DNA from: Acanthornis magna
Lineage: Eukaryota; Chordata; Aves; Passeriformes; Acanthizidae
Direction of reading: 5' to 3'
Assembly (NCBI GenBank): GCA_036785705.1
Contig: JAWUZG010000015.1
Span: 2,495,001-2,559,000 of the forward strand
Length of the DNA: 64,000 nucleotides
The notes under the pieces are model-generated. The model saw only the letters and a list, made by a program, of their open reading frames with translations, was not told where the DNA came from and made no database searches. The position numbers and the translations under genes are program-made. Below are positions 25,664 through 38,975 of the stretch, piece by piece. The stretch's first letter is position 1; every line of letters starts with the position of its first letter.

Positions 25664-27346
25664 CTGCATGTCTTGATTCTCGAGACTTTATGTCCATTAC
25701 CTTTCCTCCTTTGTTCCCTACTTTGGCTCCATCCCTCAGGATCTGTCATGCAAAGCCTCAAGCCCAGGGAGAGACAGATCTGTAAAACTCTCTCCTTTGG
25801 CTTGCCAGGAAAAGAACACAACCACACTCTTGCAGCTGAGCTGAATTTTACAGAAAGCATTTCTCAGCCTCACAGCCTTCAAGTAAGAAACAGGATTTCA
25901 GAAGCTAATTTGCTTGTTTTCATAGCACGATCTTAATTCTACAAGGGAGAGAAGATGATCTAATCTAATTTAATTTTGCTCTTTGAGGAGAAGGGAGATC
26001 ACTTGGCCAGCTGCTGCTCTGAGCAAACACAGAGCGTGCAGGCTACAAGATAAGCTTTGAACTTTATCAAGTCTCTCGGCAGTATATGCTAATGTGTGCT
26101 GTTGGGAGAGTTCTGAAACTTTCGCCTCTGATTGTATTAATTAGTTTGCTGCTCCAAATGAGCCGTATCTCACTGTAAAATAAGGAGCTGTTACACATCA
26201 GGCTTTCTCTGTCCCTGATGCTTTAGTGTTTGGGCAAAGTGGACTGTGATTTCACAAATCAGGCCAAGCCCATGTCCTCACAGTACTGATGCTGTTTGGA
26301 TTTCTTTTTAAAACTTTAGGCATAATCTGTTCAAGCTGTTCATTTATTACAAGAGGAAAATTGTGTGCTTCAGTCCTGCGTTTGAAGAGTAAGACTTATC
26401 CTCCCCAAATATTTTAACTTTTAAAACTCAAGGTAAGGAGGCACCTCAGAACTTCAGTGGTCATGCTCTCTAGACAGTGAGAAACTCCTTCAAACCACAA
26501 ATCCTCTGTGATTTAGGGCCGCGGGCTTCTTAAACTAATCTGTCTCTGAGGTGGATTTGTTGCATTCTGAAATCCTGTAGTTCCTAGATGAGGAAAATTT
26601 GCCAACACTGTGAGATATGTTTTCATGGCTGTCACTTTGACCAGTCTGACACCTTCCACCAGCAGGCAGTGCTTCAGATCCTCCAAACCTTCCACTGCCT
26701 GCAGATTGCCACCTCTGCTTCCATCCCTGCCGTGCATTCCCAGCAGGATATCTGGCTTCCTGTGAACTACAGGGTTGTGCTAGCAGGTGCAGAGTGTTGG
26801 CAGACGTGTGTTTTAGACACGTACAATAATCAAAAAGTCATCCATCCTTTGTAAAAAATTGGAGTTTTGTTGTGATTATCATCTTAGCTCTTCTAGCTGA
26901 TGAACTCATCAAGGTAATTAGCTGTCTGGCCTGACTCTGCATATCTTGATCATTTTCCATGCAGTATTGTCCCAGGCTGTTGGAGCCATCCCTGTGTTCA
27001 GGAAAGTAAAACTGAGCAGGGGTTCAATTCCAGGAATTCTGTGCTGTGTTCTCACATCTACAGCAGAAGTCCAGGGCTGTTCCAAGAGAAATCAGTGTTC
27101 CAGTGCTCGGGAGACTTCACTGCAGCCTGGATAACCTGGGGGGAGAGCAAATGCCCTGGGAGGGGATACAGAGTGGGATCACAGGGTACAGAACCCCAAA
27201 GCTGCTCACCCAGGCTGGGAGGCTGTGACTGTCTGAGATTGGTAACTCCAGCCTGTCTCACTCCTGTATCCCAGAGTTTCTGCTGTCTGCATGCTCCATT
27301 TGGCAGGTTTGCATTCTGTTAGGACAAAACCCCTCATTTTCTCTTC

Positions 27347-27373
27347 ATTATATCATCTTAAAGATGATATAAT
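27347..27373. other. AT-rich palindrome, 13-base arms
   Basis: ATTATATCATCTT and AAGATGATATAAT are exact reverse complements around a single A at 27360. Confidence 0.9.
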
Positions 27374-28321
27374 TGCTTCACACATGTGGTTTAAATCAAA
27401 TAACTGACTTTTTCATTGATTTTTGAGAGCAAGCAGGGGTTCTGCCTTCACAGCTAGGCTGGCTTTTTGCTAAACTTGATACACCATGTGCCTGCGGGGT
27501 CCAGGTTGTGCTTAGCCCCCTCAGCCTTCTCTCTAAGCAAAGCCATCTAAACATTTGGCTAAAATCTCAATATTGGCTCAAAGACAAGAGTGAACTGTTC
27601 AGAAAAGCTGGTTTGGATCCTGACACTGCTCAGTGAGAGCCTTTCCAATAGAGGTAACACACTGAGAATTATTTTGGCTTTCTTATTCTATCAACTATCT
27701 CTTTAGATTTCTTCTTCCATTTGTCTGAGAAAGACTTATGAAGTAGATGAATCACCAACATCCTTCCTGTGAAATAAAGAGTTCATAGCTTCCATATTAA
27801 AGATAAAACTTAATACTGAGTCCTTCATAAAGATTTCACTCAGTCTCCATATTTTGTGGAAAAACAGAATACTGACATTTCTATCTGAAATTAACTTTAC
27901 TCAAATTGCAGTCAGCACAATGATTTTCCCTTACTACTTTTAATTGAAGGAATGTGACCAACAGTAGGGGTTTTTTTTAGGCAGCCTAAAGCTCTGTGCT
28001 TGCCTTTATATTTTATTTTTTTTAGCTCATGAGATAGCAGACTTAATACTCCCACCTGCTTTTCCTGAATACTTTTTCATTATTCCAGGAGCAAAGGCAA
28101 TAAGCCTTATCTCACTTGATGATGGTTATATTTAAAGCTTTCTTGAACTGAGGTCACATAAACCATCTGAGCAGCGTGAATTGGGGTTGTGAATGTACAG
28201 TGCAACAGCCTGGGCAGAATTGGGTGGGTTAAGGCAGGTTTTCTACAGGCACAAATACTGTTCTGTGCATTTGATATATTCACATCCATTGACTTGAACT
28301 TAGTGGTAAAACCTATTAAAC

Positions 28322-28411
28322 TTCAGGTTGGACACGGCTTGGAGCAGCCTGGGATTGTGGAAGGTGTCCCTGCCCATGGAAGGGTGGGACTGGATGATCT
28401 TTAATGTTTAT
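28322..28411 (+). repeat. CR1 fragment, plus half of a tail-to-tail pair
   Basis: CAGGTTGGACACGGCTTGGA through GGACTGGATGATCTTTAATG is sense CR1. It stops just before the expected terminal GGTCCCTTCCAACCC block, which appears next to it in reverse orientation. Confidence 0.88.
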
Positions 28412-28457
28412 AGGATCATGGAATGGTTTGAGTTGGAAGGGACCTTAAAGTCCATTC
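28412..28457 (-). repeat. CR1 fragment, minus half of a tail-to-tail pair
   Basis: The plus strand reads AGGATCATGGAATGGTTTGA then GTTGGAAGGGACCTTAAAG, the reversed CR1 3' terminus. It is only about 46 bases long and directly abuts the sense fragment on its left. Confidence 0.85.
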
Positions 28458-28789
28458 CACATTTTATTTAACAAGGGATTTGGGGCAGTAACTGATGTAT
28501 TTTCATTCAGTTTGTGTATAGTTACTCCTGGAATGGTTGGCTGTGTCGGTTTCTCATTGTTAGAGTGGAGGGATGGAGCTTTCCCCTCTGTCCCTCCCTC
28601 TGCCTGGACCTGCCAGAACCTCGTGCCCCTCTCTGCAGGTGTCATTCTGCAGTAGGATGCTCATGGCTTTGTCAAATACGTGTCCAATTTGCAATTATTT
28701 AATATTTTTCTGTCGTTATCTCATCCTCCAACCTGTGATCCAAACACCAACCTGCATTTTCCCCTTGCTTATTTACATCACTGTAACTA

Positions 28790-28848
28790 ATAATGCTTTC
28801 ACAACCCAATTATGCCTTCACAAACTGATTATGCTTTTACAAATACAT
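28790..28848. repeat. Short minisatellite, about 19-20-base unit, three copies
   Basis: Units of the form ATTATGCYTTYACAAACYGA repeat about three times with several substitutions and an imperfect last copy. Confidence 0.7.
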
Positions 28849-30055
28849 GCATAATCATTTATTGTCTCTAATGGAAAGTTTGCTGCAAAGACTCCATTCT
28901 GCAGGCCAGGGTAACAATTCCTGTTGGGTTTGTTGTGCTCAGCTGGGATTGCTGAGGCAGTCCGGCAGTGCTGTGCTGCCCTCTGCTACACCAATATCGA
29001 GGTGAAATCAGGAAATCCCTGCACACAAATAACAAGTTCTGCAATCCTTTCATGCCAGCAGAGCTCTGGCTGTGCTAAGAGAGGGCAAGTGTTCAGGAGC
29101 ATAGGTGAAAGCTGTAGGTTTGGATAACATCTTTGCTAATTAGTTCAGGCGTGTAAGATAATTCTGCTAATTTTTGATTAGTTAAAAGTAAGCAGAGAAT
29201 GGTGCAGAAGGGAAGGAAATCATTTCAGCTTCAGTTAACACACAGTAAACTACTTTTTCCAGCCTTTTCACTGCAGCGTTACTTGAGAATATTAACAGTT
29301 CAAAGTACTTAGCTCTAAAAAATCTCATAATGGACATTAGAATTATTTTTATTTCAGGATACTGGTCTAACTGCAGCAGCAGTTCAATCAACCTTACAGT
29401 AGTGCAATCTTATTGAATTTCTGCCAGGAATGTAAATGAGAAGCCATTCTGCTTTAAAAGCTTCAGCTAATATAATTAATTGCATTCATTTTCAAGGTGA
29501 TGTCTTGCTTGTTTGGGCGAGTGAGCAGTAGGGGATAAAAAAAATGGAAATTTCATCAGTGATTACAAAAGAGATAGTGATTTACTAATTGCCTTTCACC
29601 TTTTGCTGACAGTTTGTATCTCTTACCAATCTGCCTCCAGTCACTGGAAACACTTGTGTGGTGAGAGATTAGGGTAAATACACTGTGAGGAATTCTTCAG
29701 TGGTGGATTTGTTTTTCCTTCATGGGGAACTAGATTTGTCTCCTGTGCTTTGTAGCAAGTGCAGCCGTTTACCCTGTGGCCCCTGTGCTTTAGGTAAAAA
29801 TGTGTTCCAGCAGAGAGAAATAGAGTTGGGAAGAATCCTTTTTTGCAGGATGCTGTGGACCTTGCTGGTACCTGTGCTTTCATGTTTTCAGCTCCAGGAA
29901 ACATAAAATAAAGTGATTTATATCAGTTCCCAAAGGTACCGCGGGATGCCGCAGATTCTGCCCATTTTCTCATATTACTGCCTTGTCAAAACTCAGTGTC
30001 CCACAAATTAAATGACCACAATCAGCTTCCACAGTGTGATGTGGGTGTTGGATCT

Positions 30056-31116
30056 TGTCGTGGTTTGACCCTGGCCAAATGCCAGGCACCTACAAAATCT
30101 GCTCTGTCTGCTCTCCCCTGCCGCAGCTGGGCAGAGGAGAGGGAAAGAAAACACAAAAAGGGCTCATGAGCTGAGATAAGGAACCAGGAGAAGACACACT
30201 GAGGGCAAAACAGGCTGAAACTTAAAGTTGCAAAGTGATTTATTGCTAACCTAACAGTGTCAAATGAGGAGGGGGCAAATGAGAAGTAAAAATAGCCCCT
30301 TAAAGACACGGTTTCTCCACTCACCCCCTCCCTCCTCCCCAGCAGCAGCACAGGCGGATAGGGTACGGGGTTAGGTCAGTTCATCACTGAGATCTTCTTC
30401 GGCTGCTCAGGGAGAGGAGTCCCCTGCATTGCCATGGGGTCCCTCCACGGGAGACAGTCCTCTGTGAGCTTCTTTGGAATGGGTTCAAGTCTCACGAGTA
30501 GCAGCCAACCCAAATTTGCTGTAACACAAGTCTCTCGTCCATGGGGTGCAGACCTCTGAGGCCAGGCTGTTCCATTTCTGGAGCAAGGCCTCTCTCCCCA
30601 CTGGGACTCCTACTGGATCACAGCTTCCTCCAGGCACCCACCCGCTCTGGCGTGGGCACCTCCCCACACGCTCTGGGGGTTTCTCTGCATCCCCTGGACT
30701 CCATGGGCTGCAGGGGGACCACCTGCTCCCCCATGGTCTTCACCACGGCCGGCAGAGGGTTTTCAGCTCCGGCGCCTGGAGCATCTCCTCCCCCACCTTC
30801 TCCACTGACCTTGGTGCCTCCATGTTGTTCTCCCTCACATATTTTTACCTCCTCCTCCTCCTTCCCTGGCTACAAAGAAGTGCGTGCCCACATTGTTTTG
30901 ATTTCTTCTTAAATTTGTTATCACAGAGGTGTAACTAACATCTCAAATTGGCCCAGGTTTGGCCAGCAGCATGTCCATCATCTTCAGAGCCATCAGAGAT
31001 TGGCTCTACTGGACATGGTGGAAAACTTCCAGAACCTTCAGACAGGACACACACAGGAGCCATCTCTGTGCCCCCACCACCCTCTAGCAAAAACTGGGCC
31101 AAGCAAAACCAGCACA
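30056..31116 (-). mobile_element. Solo LTR, ERVL-like, antisense to PTPRT, with 5-bp target duplication
   Basis: The 1,061-base element has TG...CA termini (TGTCGTGGTTTGACCC at left, AAAACCAGCACA at right). It is flanked by an exact 5-base direct repeat, GATCT (30051-30055 and 31117-31121). Read on the minus strand, AATAAA lies at 30244-30239, close to the 3' end, and an AT-rich TATA-like stretch lies near 30916-30906. Internally it contains the degenerate repeats with CTCCACGGG and CCCATGG blocks known from a long avian ERV LTR family. The 5-base duplication and LTR length suit an ERVL-type (class III) element. No internal retroviral region is adjacent. The family name is from memory, but the boundaries are directly supported by the duplication. 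Confidence 0.88.
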
Positions 31117-33359
31117 GATCTTTACCAGGGCAGCAGCTCACCTGCTGGGATGGCTCCTGGTTCCTTTATTCCTTTGCTCCTGTGGAATTTCAGTGTGCAC
31201 TGACCTGTGTTGCAGCAGTGTATAAGCTGCTCACAGGTGTGAAGAAGCAGATGTTTTTCTTGAAATCCATTATTATAGTGATGCGCATTTAAGGAAACAC
31301 TCCCTTTATTTGAATATAAATGCAGCTGGATCTCCCCTGGCCCAGTGCAAAGCTGGGAAACTGGCTTAGGTTTTACCAGAAAAAAATTTAAAAAGGAAAA
31401 GCTTCAGAGTCGGAGAACCCTGAGAACAGGGTTAGCACATTCAACATGATATCACATTCAGGAAACTTTTTAAAGCTATTTAAGCTTTGATGCAAAATGT
31501 ACTTCTGACAGTTATACTTCTTACTCTTCCATTTAAATGTCAGATATTTCATATCTACAGGAAACTACCCATGACGTGGCTCAGTGGTATCAGTGAACCA
31601 CCCACACAGGTGAAGAGCACGAGAGTTCATTTGAATCCCACCTGTGTTTGGGAAGGCCTGGACCATCACACACAGACTGTGCCAGGGCAGCGGTGCGCAG
31701 GGGCTCTGTGTTCCCCAGTTCTAGGGGGCACTCCCAGGCATTTCTTTATTTCTGGAGAAAGGAAACCAGACCAAAGGGAAGCCATGGGATGCTCCAGCAA
31801 ATCCTCTGTTGCTGAAGCAGGGCTGGGGAAACCTTGAGTAAAGGTCCAGAGCTGTCAGGTGTACTCAAATACTTCTGTCTCTTAGCAGAAGTAGAGTTTC
31901 TGTGACCAACTATTAACAGTAGCTTGTTATCCTCCTCTGCTCCTAATTTGCTTTAGTAATTTAGAAAGATTAGAAAATATGAATTAGAATTGAGAAAGAT
32001 GTTTCCAATCTCTTTTGCTGTTATTTATTTGACTTAGGTATTCTAAAAGCAAGATTAGAGGTGTTCCAGTCCAGAGGCTGGGACAATACAAGGTTTGGGA
32101 GTTGCAGCTAAATGGAATTTGATGTGTTGGGTGTCTGCAGCCCTGTGCTGGATCAGGGCAGTGGTTCTGCAATCCCCTTCCCTGTGCTCTGCTCCATCCT
32201 CGCTGGCAGCATGCAGATAACTCATTAAATCAATCTGTATAATGAGATCTGTTTGACTCTGGTTAATTTTCTAGAAAAGCCTATTGAATGTAGATGGGAT
32301 CAGGGAAATGCCTTGGCAGACAAATGACTGGGGTGTGCTGGGGTTCCTTCGGGCATTTCTAAGTTTCTCTCACGCACAGAAAAGGTGTCAGCTTCGACCT
32401 GAGTGAATTGGCAGATTTGAGCCTGTGGATTTGGTGAGGCAGAGCCCCTGCTGATGCCAGCAGCATCCCAGTTCCAGGGGGGTTAAAAAACCACAACAGG
32501 AGCCTCTAAAAACTATCAGCAGATGAACAGAAAGTATCAGAAGCTGAATAAACACTAAAGAATTGGGTAGTGTAGTGAAGAAGATCACAAACAATGTTTG
32601 CTGGTTCACTGAGGCTTAAATCATTTCCCTGTAGCCAGTTCTGTTTGGAAATGTGTAAGTAAATGCTTTGTACTGCAAGAATGACTGCTTCTCTAGGAAA
32701 AACAAGTTGACAGTTGTTTGTAGGTTTTTTTTCCCTATTTTTTTCTTTCTCTTTTGCGTTTCATTCAATGCAAAAGAGCAGACAAACCTAGAAGTCACAA
32801 GGTGTTCAATGAAGTTGTCCTTGATAACTCTGCAAGGTCTCCCTCCCCGCTATTGTAAATATAATATGATTCTATGACATTTCTTCTTGATTTTGGAGCT
32901 ACCCTGCTGTACTTTGCAAGCTGGCTCTGGTGTAAATTTGCTTTATTTTCCCCTGGTTCATCTGCTGTTCTTCTTGAGGGTAAAATGGGGCAGGAAGGAG
33001 TGGAATGGAGTTCTGCTGCTTGTGGAGGATCCCTGTCCCTGCAGCTGCAGACTTGTGCATTGCCCACGTAGCCTTAAACGGCGGCAGAAATCTTAAAATA
33101 CTTACAGCGCTCGTTAAACTCTGAATTTAGCATTTACTCGTTTCCATCCTGGCAGTTGTCACTGGCATTCAAAGCCCCTGGGCCCAGTTGAGGTAACTGT
33201 GGTGGCTCTCACCCATTTATTCCTTCCTGCCTAAATGAGATATCTCCCCTGAAAACAGCAGAGTCTGGGATGCAGGTGGCACAGCTTTCAAATGTTAAAC
33301 CACACAGCAATTATCCTGAGTTAGTCACTCATTTGCAATATCCCAGGTTTTGGAGTTGA

Positions 33360-33375
33360 TTTTTTTTTTTTTTTT
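33360..33375. repeat. T16 run
   Basis: Uninterrupted run of 16 T. Confidence 0.9.
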
Positions 33376-34935
33376 ACAGTAGTTGTGGTTGCTGTTTGAT
33401 ATTTAAAGATTTGTTTGCTTTTAGTCGGTTGCTAAAGTCATGGACTGTTCTCACATATGGGAAAAAGGATGGGAATGCTCCTGGGACAGCTCAGTGGCAC
33501 AGATGGACAGGAGGAACCTGGCAGGTTCTCCTCTCTGGGATGCTCCAGTACACAACAGGAAACTCTGTCCCCTTCCCACTCAGGCAATCAACTCTGGTTC
33601 CATTTAAATTCTATATTTGCCATGTACCATATTTCTCTGGTTTTGGAGCTTTGTAAAAAAAAAATTGCCTTTAAAGCTATAACCTAGAGTACAAATCAAG
33701 GCAGGAGACTCTCCACAAACTGATCTAACTTCAAGTTACATATTCTGAAGTTGGGTTTTGGGGCCTCTTGGCTCATCAGAAAGCTTTGCTCTCTCTCCCT
33801 CATTCAGACAGTTCTTGTAGCAGATGTGAAGATGCAGAACAACTTTATTTTCATAAAATAAAGCCTATAAATAGGGTTTTAGACAAAATAATTTTTGATC
33901 AATTGGAAGAGTAATGTGGATTTTTAAAATACTGATTCCTGAAATTTGAAAATTAGATGATTTCATATAATTTCTCTGCAACAAAGGAAGTCATCTCATC
34001 TGGAACAGGAAAATGTGGAAGAACTTTGCTGCTTTCACAGAATCGTTTTGCTTTCTGTAGTTGCTCTTTGATCCATGTGGAGTTTGGACAGCAAAGTGAA
34101 AAAGAAGTGCACAGGATTGTTTCATTTCAACACCTTCAGGAAGACTTTTTCCAGTTTATAAACACACCAATACTGCTATGTACCTTCTGGTTTGGAAAGT
34201 CAGTTTATGTTTCATGTCCTGGCACAACCTTTAGGAATCTAGTTGGATGGAGTAGTCAGTGGAAATACAAAGTGGATTATTTCTTGTGTAGAAGAGATAA
34301 AAGAATAATGAGGGTAATCTGAAGTAGGAGAAGGAATTACATCGTCCTCTGAAATTAAGGTTGATGTCTGTATGCATTAAATAAACTAAGTAGAAATATT
34401 TATGGAGGAAGAATCTATCAAAGATCCAAAATCTGTGTTTGAGCTGGGCTTAAGTACGTATTTTATCTCTTTGCTATGCAGTAAATTGTCAAATAAAAAC
34501 TCCTAGGACTGGCTTGTGGAATTTCTTACAGGGATATGACTGGAAAGTCTGTAGCAAGATGCTGAAAATACAAACTTTAGGTTTTGTATAAAGGTTATTT
34601 ATAATCAAAGGAACAAAAAAAAAATTGGAACCTGCTCTAGCCCAGGGGTTAAGACAACCTTTGGTTTGGGAGTTGTAGGAAGACATAAGGCAATGAAGGT
34701 GTAAAAGCTGAAAAGAAGGGGAATATAAGTAATCATACAGTTAGAAGAAAAAAGAAAAGGCAGTAATAGAAAAAAGGGTTATAAGGGATCGAGCTGATGC
34801 CTTTGATGCATAGCTCAGCAGCATTAAAAACACAACAATAAAAAAAAGCAAACAAATTCTGGACTGAATGAGCAGAGCGAGTGGAAATTGGAGGGCTGCT
34901 GGGGGAAGTGGAGCTCCCCTGTTATGGAAAGGCTG

Positions 34936-34980
34936 CCACAGCAGAGGCGAGGGCACAGCAGAGGTGAGGGCACAGCAAAG
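34936..34980. repeat. Minisatellite, 16-17-base unit, about three copies
   Basis: CACAGCAGAGGCGAGGG, CACAGCAGAGGTGAGGG and CACAGCAAAGG follow each other in tandem. Confidence 0.85.
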
Positions 34981-37955
34981 GCCAGGCTGGGATGATCTGC
35001 GGTTCTGAGGAGGTGAAAGTATTAGAGGATGTTTGAAAAACAGGAGTTTAACACAAAACAGAGGTGGGGAAAGGATTAATGGGGCTCATTGATTGATAAA
35101 GATGTTCTTCTGGGAGTGAAATGGGCACATGCTGCAGGAATGTCTGAGCTGGTGGAATATATAAGGACAGGGATTGAGAACTGCTGTGAGAAACGGCTGT
35201 GCACATTATCACAGTTCTTGGAATAAAGAGAAATACACCAAGGAGACGCTTTCAAGGGGAAGAGTGGGGTAAATGCTCTAAGTACTTTTAAAACGCTTGC
35301 TAAGCTGTAACTCAGCAGCTTTCCACCCAATTTTCTTTGCAATAGTGTTTTATGCATCTAAACTCTCTGCATTTTGTTGGAATAGTGCTGGAGAGTGGAG
35401 ATTATTAAGTTCGTGTGGCTACTGGGGTCATTGCTGAAAACCCAGGCTGAAGAGTGAAAGAAGAGGGAAGAGAAAGGCTCTGAGGTTGTACTGAAAATTA
35501 GGCATTGCTGTGATTTTGCTGTTAAACTGGATTTTCCCCAAAAGTCTGTGGTAGTTCTAGAGATGCAGCATTCCTAAATTAATTTACTTCAGGATATATT
35601 GCATCATCTATGGTTTTCTATTATTTTATCTCTTTGATTGACTGCTCTAATGACACATTAATCATCCATTCAGACTGCAGTCATAGTCAAAACAATGTGT
35701 TTGTACATTTTCTGTATATTCTAAATGTGACATTTGGCCAGGCTGTGTGTTTTTCCAGTGGACGAGTATTTCAGGGATTTTCTGTGCTGGTTTTAAGAGT
35801 CATTCTGTTTATTAGCTTGTCTAGATGCTTATTGTTTATGTGTCAAACTTTTCAACACTTCACTTGTACTGATGATGATTTTCTGGCTGTGAAGACGTTG
35901 CTTTGTCCTGAAGGAATGGTTGTTGTTTTTCTTGGTGGAGAAGAGTTAACACAAGTATCTTCATAAATAGCAAATAAAACAAAGCAATCAACATTGATTC
36001 TTTTATATAAAAAAAAAAAAGTTTATTTTTTTACTGTGTTTCTCAACTAATTCTTGCAGGCAAAAAGGAAACATTTAAGCATTATTTTTGTTCATGAAAC
36101 TGTGAGTTTTCCCAGAATGTGGGCTTCAGGTTCCTGGGTCGATTTTGACATCTGTACCCAAGAATGCAATTACTGCAATGTAAAATTGCCTGGTAATATT
36201 TGAGAGAGGGAAAAAAACCAGCCCTGTTTATGGTCCTATTTTTTGGACTCTAGTGATGGGAATCCTTTACCATCTGTTTGTCCTGCCTCTTCTCTGTATA
36301 TTTGGATATTTTTGCAATTCTCATGAAGTGTGTTCAGTGGCAAACATTCCATCATTTCTATAGGAAGTTGACTTCACTTTGAGAAAACACTGTGCAAAAT
36401 TCAACATGTATGTTTATTGGATTGCATCTCTTTGGAAGATCCTTCTGCTTTAGGAAAAGAAAATAAATTTCCTCTATCAGGTGATTTTTGTCTTGATGCT
36501 ATTTACAGATGTGGGGAATGGCTGTTTTTACCTGGAGCTGTGGTGTTAACATGGAGTAGAAGTGCCTCTGTTTGGAGAAGTCTCTTTATCTTTCGGTGTT
36601 TTCTCCTGGTCTCCAAAGGTGTGTTGTGAGGAGTAACCTGCAGCCTGGCCCTTGGAGACCTTGGTACCTGGGCTGTTTCCTCTTCCAGTCAGGAATCCCC
36701 GTGGGAAGGGTGGAGATGGTCACCCGAAACTCTTGGTCATCGGTGAACAACTGGCTTTGGTGAAATCCAGGATAACATGTGCCCCTTCAGGATAATTTTT
36801 AAGGAATAGATGTGCTGCTCACTGTCCTAGGACAATCCTATCATAAACTTTACTATGTCTCTGCCATTTGAGGTTTACGCCCTTATGATGAGATCTTAAC
36901 TCCCATTAGCAGGGAAGGAATTACACTAAAGAAACATCACAGATCTGTGCTCGTTGTACTATCCTTGCAAATAACAAAGTCAGGGTTGTCTCCTCATGCC
37001 GAGCTAAAGCTAAATGGACCTTTGTGGGCTTGTTTGGTCTGTGGGGTGTTTGGTTTGGCATTTCTCTTTCTCATTCCCACGAGGTGGTTTCAGTACATCT
37101 CTCTCAGTTTTCTTGGAGCTTGGCCAGTTTGCAACAGTTGAGAATTTAATTTTATTCTTCAAGGTCTCCTTATCAACTGCAATTGTTTTCCCAAGGAAAA
37201 AAAAGAAAAAAGTATCTTTTCCCCTTTTGCCATTCTGCAACCTGTCTTTCTCATTCATGGTGCTTTTCAAAGGTCATAATATCTTAGCGCATTCTAAATG
37301 TCGCAAAGGATTTGAATAACTTCTACTCCAACGTATGGTGTGGATCAGCTGTGAGCTCCACTGCAAACACCAAGAGCAGAAAGCAAACTGCACGAGGGAG
37401 GCAAGGCAGAAAGCAAATTAGGTGGGAAAAAAATTAAAAATGTGGAATTAGTGGAACAATGAGAGAAATCAAAACACCCATTTTAAATATTTGGATAAAA
37501 TAATATGCTTGAAATTCCAGGAGAAATTACTGGCTTGGCTACGCCCAACAATAAGTAAATAAATGTGTCTCTGCCCACATTTCTTTAATGTCTTCTGCCT
37601 GATTGTAGTATCCTTTTAAAAAAATAATTACTATCTGTGCACATTTGTTATAATTTAAGTATTGACAGAAATGGGGACTTGCAATTTAAAAGTAATTGTC
37701 TTTATTAATTAATATCCAGAGATGAGCCAGGTTGAACTCATTTGTGGTCAGACAAGGTCCGTAGACAGTTTGTGAAGGAAGGAGCATTTTCCTTTTGTGT
37801 CCTCAGAAAACCCCTTGTAAACACAAATTATTTATCAAGATAACCCAGGTCAGAGGGTGACCTGCTGCTTAATGGTGTTTTGTGGAAATTTTTTTATTTT
37901 TCTTGCAGTTATTTCCAGTTGATGAAGTGCTCCATTATGCATCAGTGTACAATGA

Positions 37956-38034
37956 GTATATATATAGTTATTGTGTGTGTATATACAATCTTCGTACACT
38001 CATGAATAAAATATAAATATGTACATATATATAG
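37956..38034. repeat. Degenerate TA/TG-rich simple repeat
   Basis: TATATATA and TGTGTGTGTATATA stretches are separated by a less repetitive middle section. Confidence 0.8.
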
Positions 38035-38404
38035 GCATTTTCTGCTGAGGAAGGATGGAGCAGGCAGGGCTATATTAATGAATTTCCATGTAGGTTGTTC
38101 TGAATTCCACTTTTCCTGTTGACTCTTTCCGTGGCAATGCGTGATGCAGCCTCCCTCGGCTGACCTGGTGTAACTGAATCTCCAGGATCTCCAGTGGCAC
38201 TCTGAAGGGTACAGTTGTATTTTTCCAGACTGTCCCAGTCTTGGCACATGGCTGGATGCCTTTCCAGAGTTGCAAGGAGGTTGTTTTGAGCACTTTTCCA
38301 TACTTCCAAATATTAAAAAAGTAGTTGAACTGCCCTGGAATAGCATTAAGAAAACTTGTAACTTGTAGGAGGACAGTTCTTCTCCACTTCTAACCTAACA
38401 TTCC

Positions 38405-38975
38405 TTAAAATCATTGAATGGTGTGGGTTGGAAGGGACCTTAAAGCTCATCTCATTCCCCCCCTGCCATGGGCAAGGACACTTTCCACTGTCCCAGGCTG
38501 CTCCAAGCCCTGTCCAGCCTGGCCTTGGACACTGCCAGGGATCCAGGGGCAGCCACAGCTTCTCTGGGCACCTGTGCCAGGGCCTGCCCACCCTCACAGA
38601 AACATTTTTTTCCGGATATCCCATCTATCCCTGCCCTCTGTCAATTTGTAGCCATTCCCCTTGTCCTTTCATACTCTCTCCATCTTCCTTGTCAGCACCT
38701 TCAGCTGCTGAAGACCACCATGAGGTTACCCTGAAGCCTTTTCTTGTCCATCTTGAACCCTCCCAGCTCTCCCAGCCTTTCCTCAGCAGAGCTGCTCCAT
38801 CCCTCTGCTCATCCTGGAGCCTCCTCTGGACTCTCTCCAGCAGCTCCAGGTTCTTCTGTGCTGGCCCTGGGTCTGGGGCAGCTCTGCAGGTGGGGTCTCA
38901 CCTGAGTGGGGTAGAGGGGCAGAATCCCCCCTTTCCTGCTGCCCAGGCTGGGGGATCAGCCCAGGACATGGTTTC
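38405..38975 (-). repeat. CR1 LINE fragment, longest in window, minus
   Basis: It starts GAATGGTGTGGGTTGGAAGG and continues through the TGTCCCAGGCTGCTCCAAGC block. It extends further into the element than the other copies (CTCCCAGCTCTCCCAGCC, CTCCTCTGGACTCTCTCCAG, GTGGGGTCTCACCTGAGTGG), about 570 bases. A 185-codon plus-strand open frame here is an antisense by-product of the repeat. Confidence 0.93.

Noticed and set aside
27000..27040. GGTTCAATTCC, resembling a tRNA B box
   Set aside because: No matching A box, acceptor stem or cloverleaf pairing is present around it.
30541..30938. Overlapping plus-strand open frames of 123 and 130 codons
   Set aside because: Both lie inside the solo LTR, antisense to it, and reflect its G+C-rich repeated segments.
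34979..35010. CCAGGCTGGGATGATCT, CR1-like
   Set aside because: Too short, and other CR1 blocks are missing on either side.
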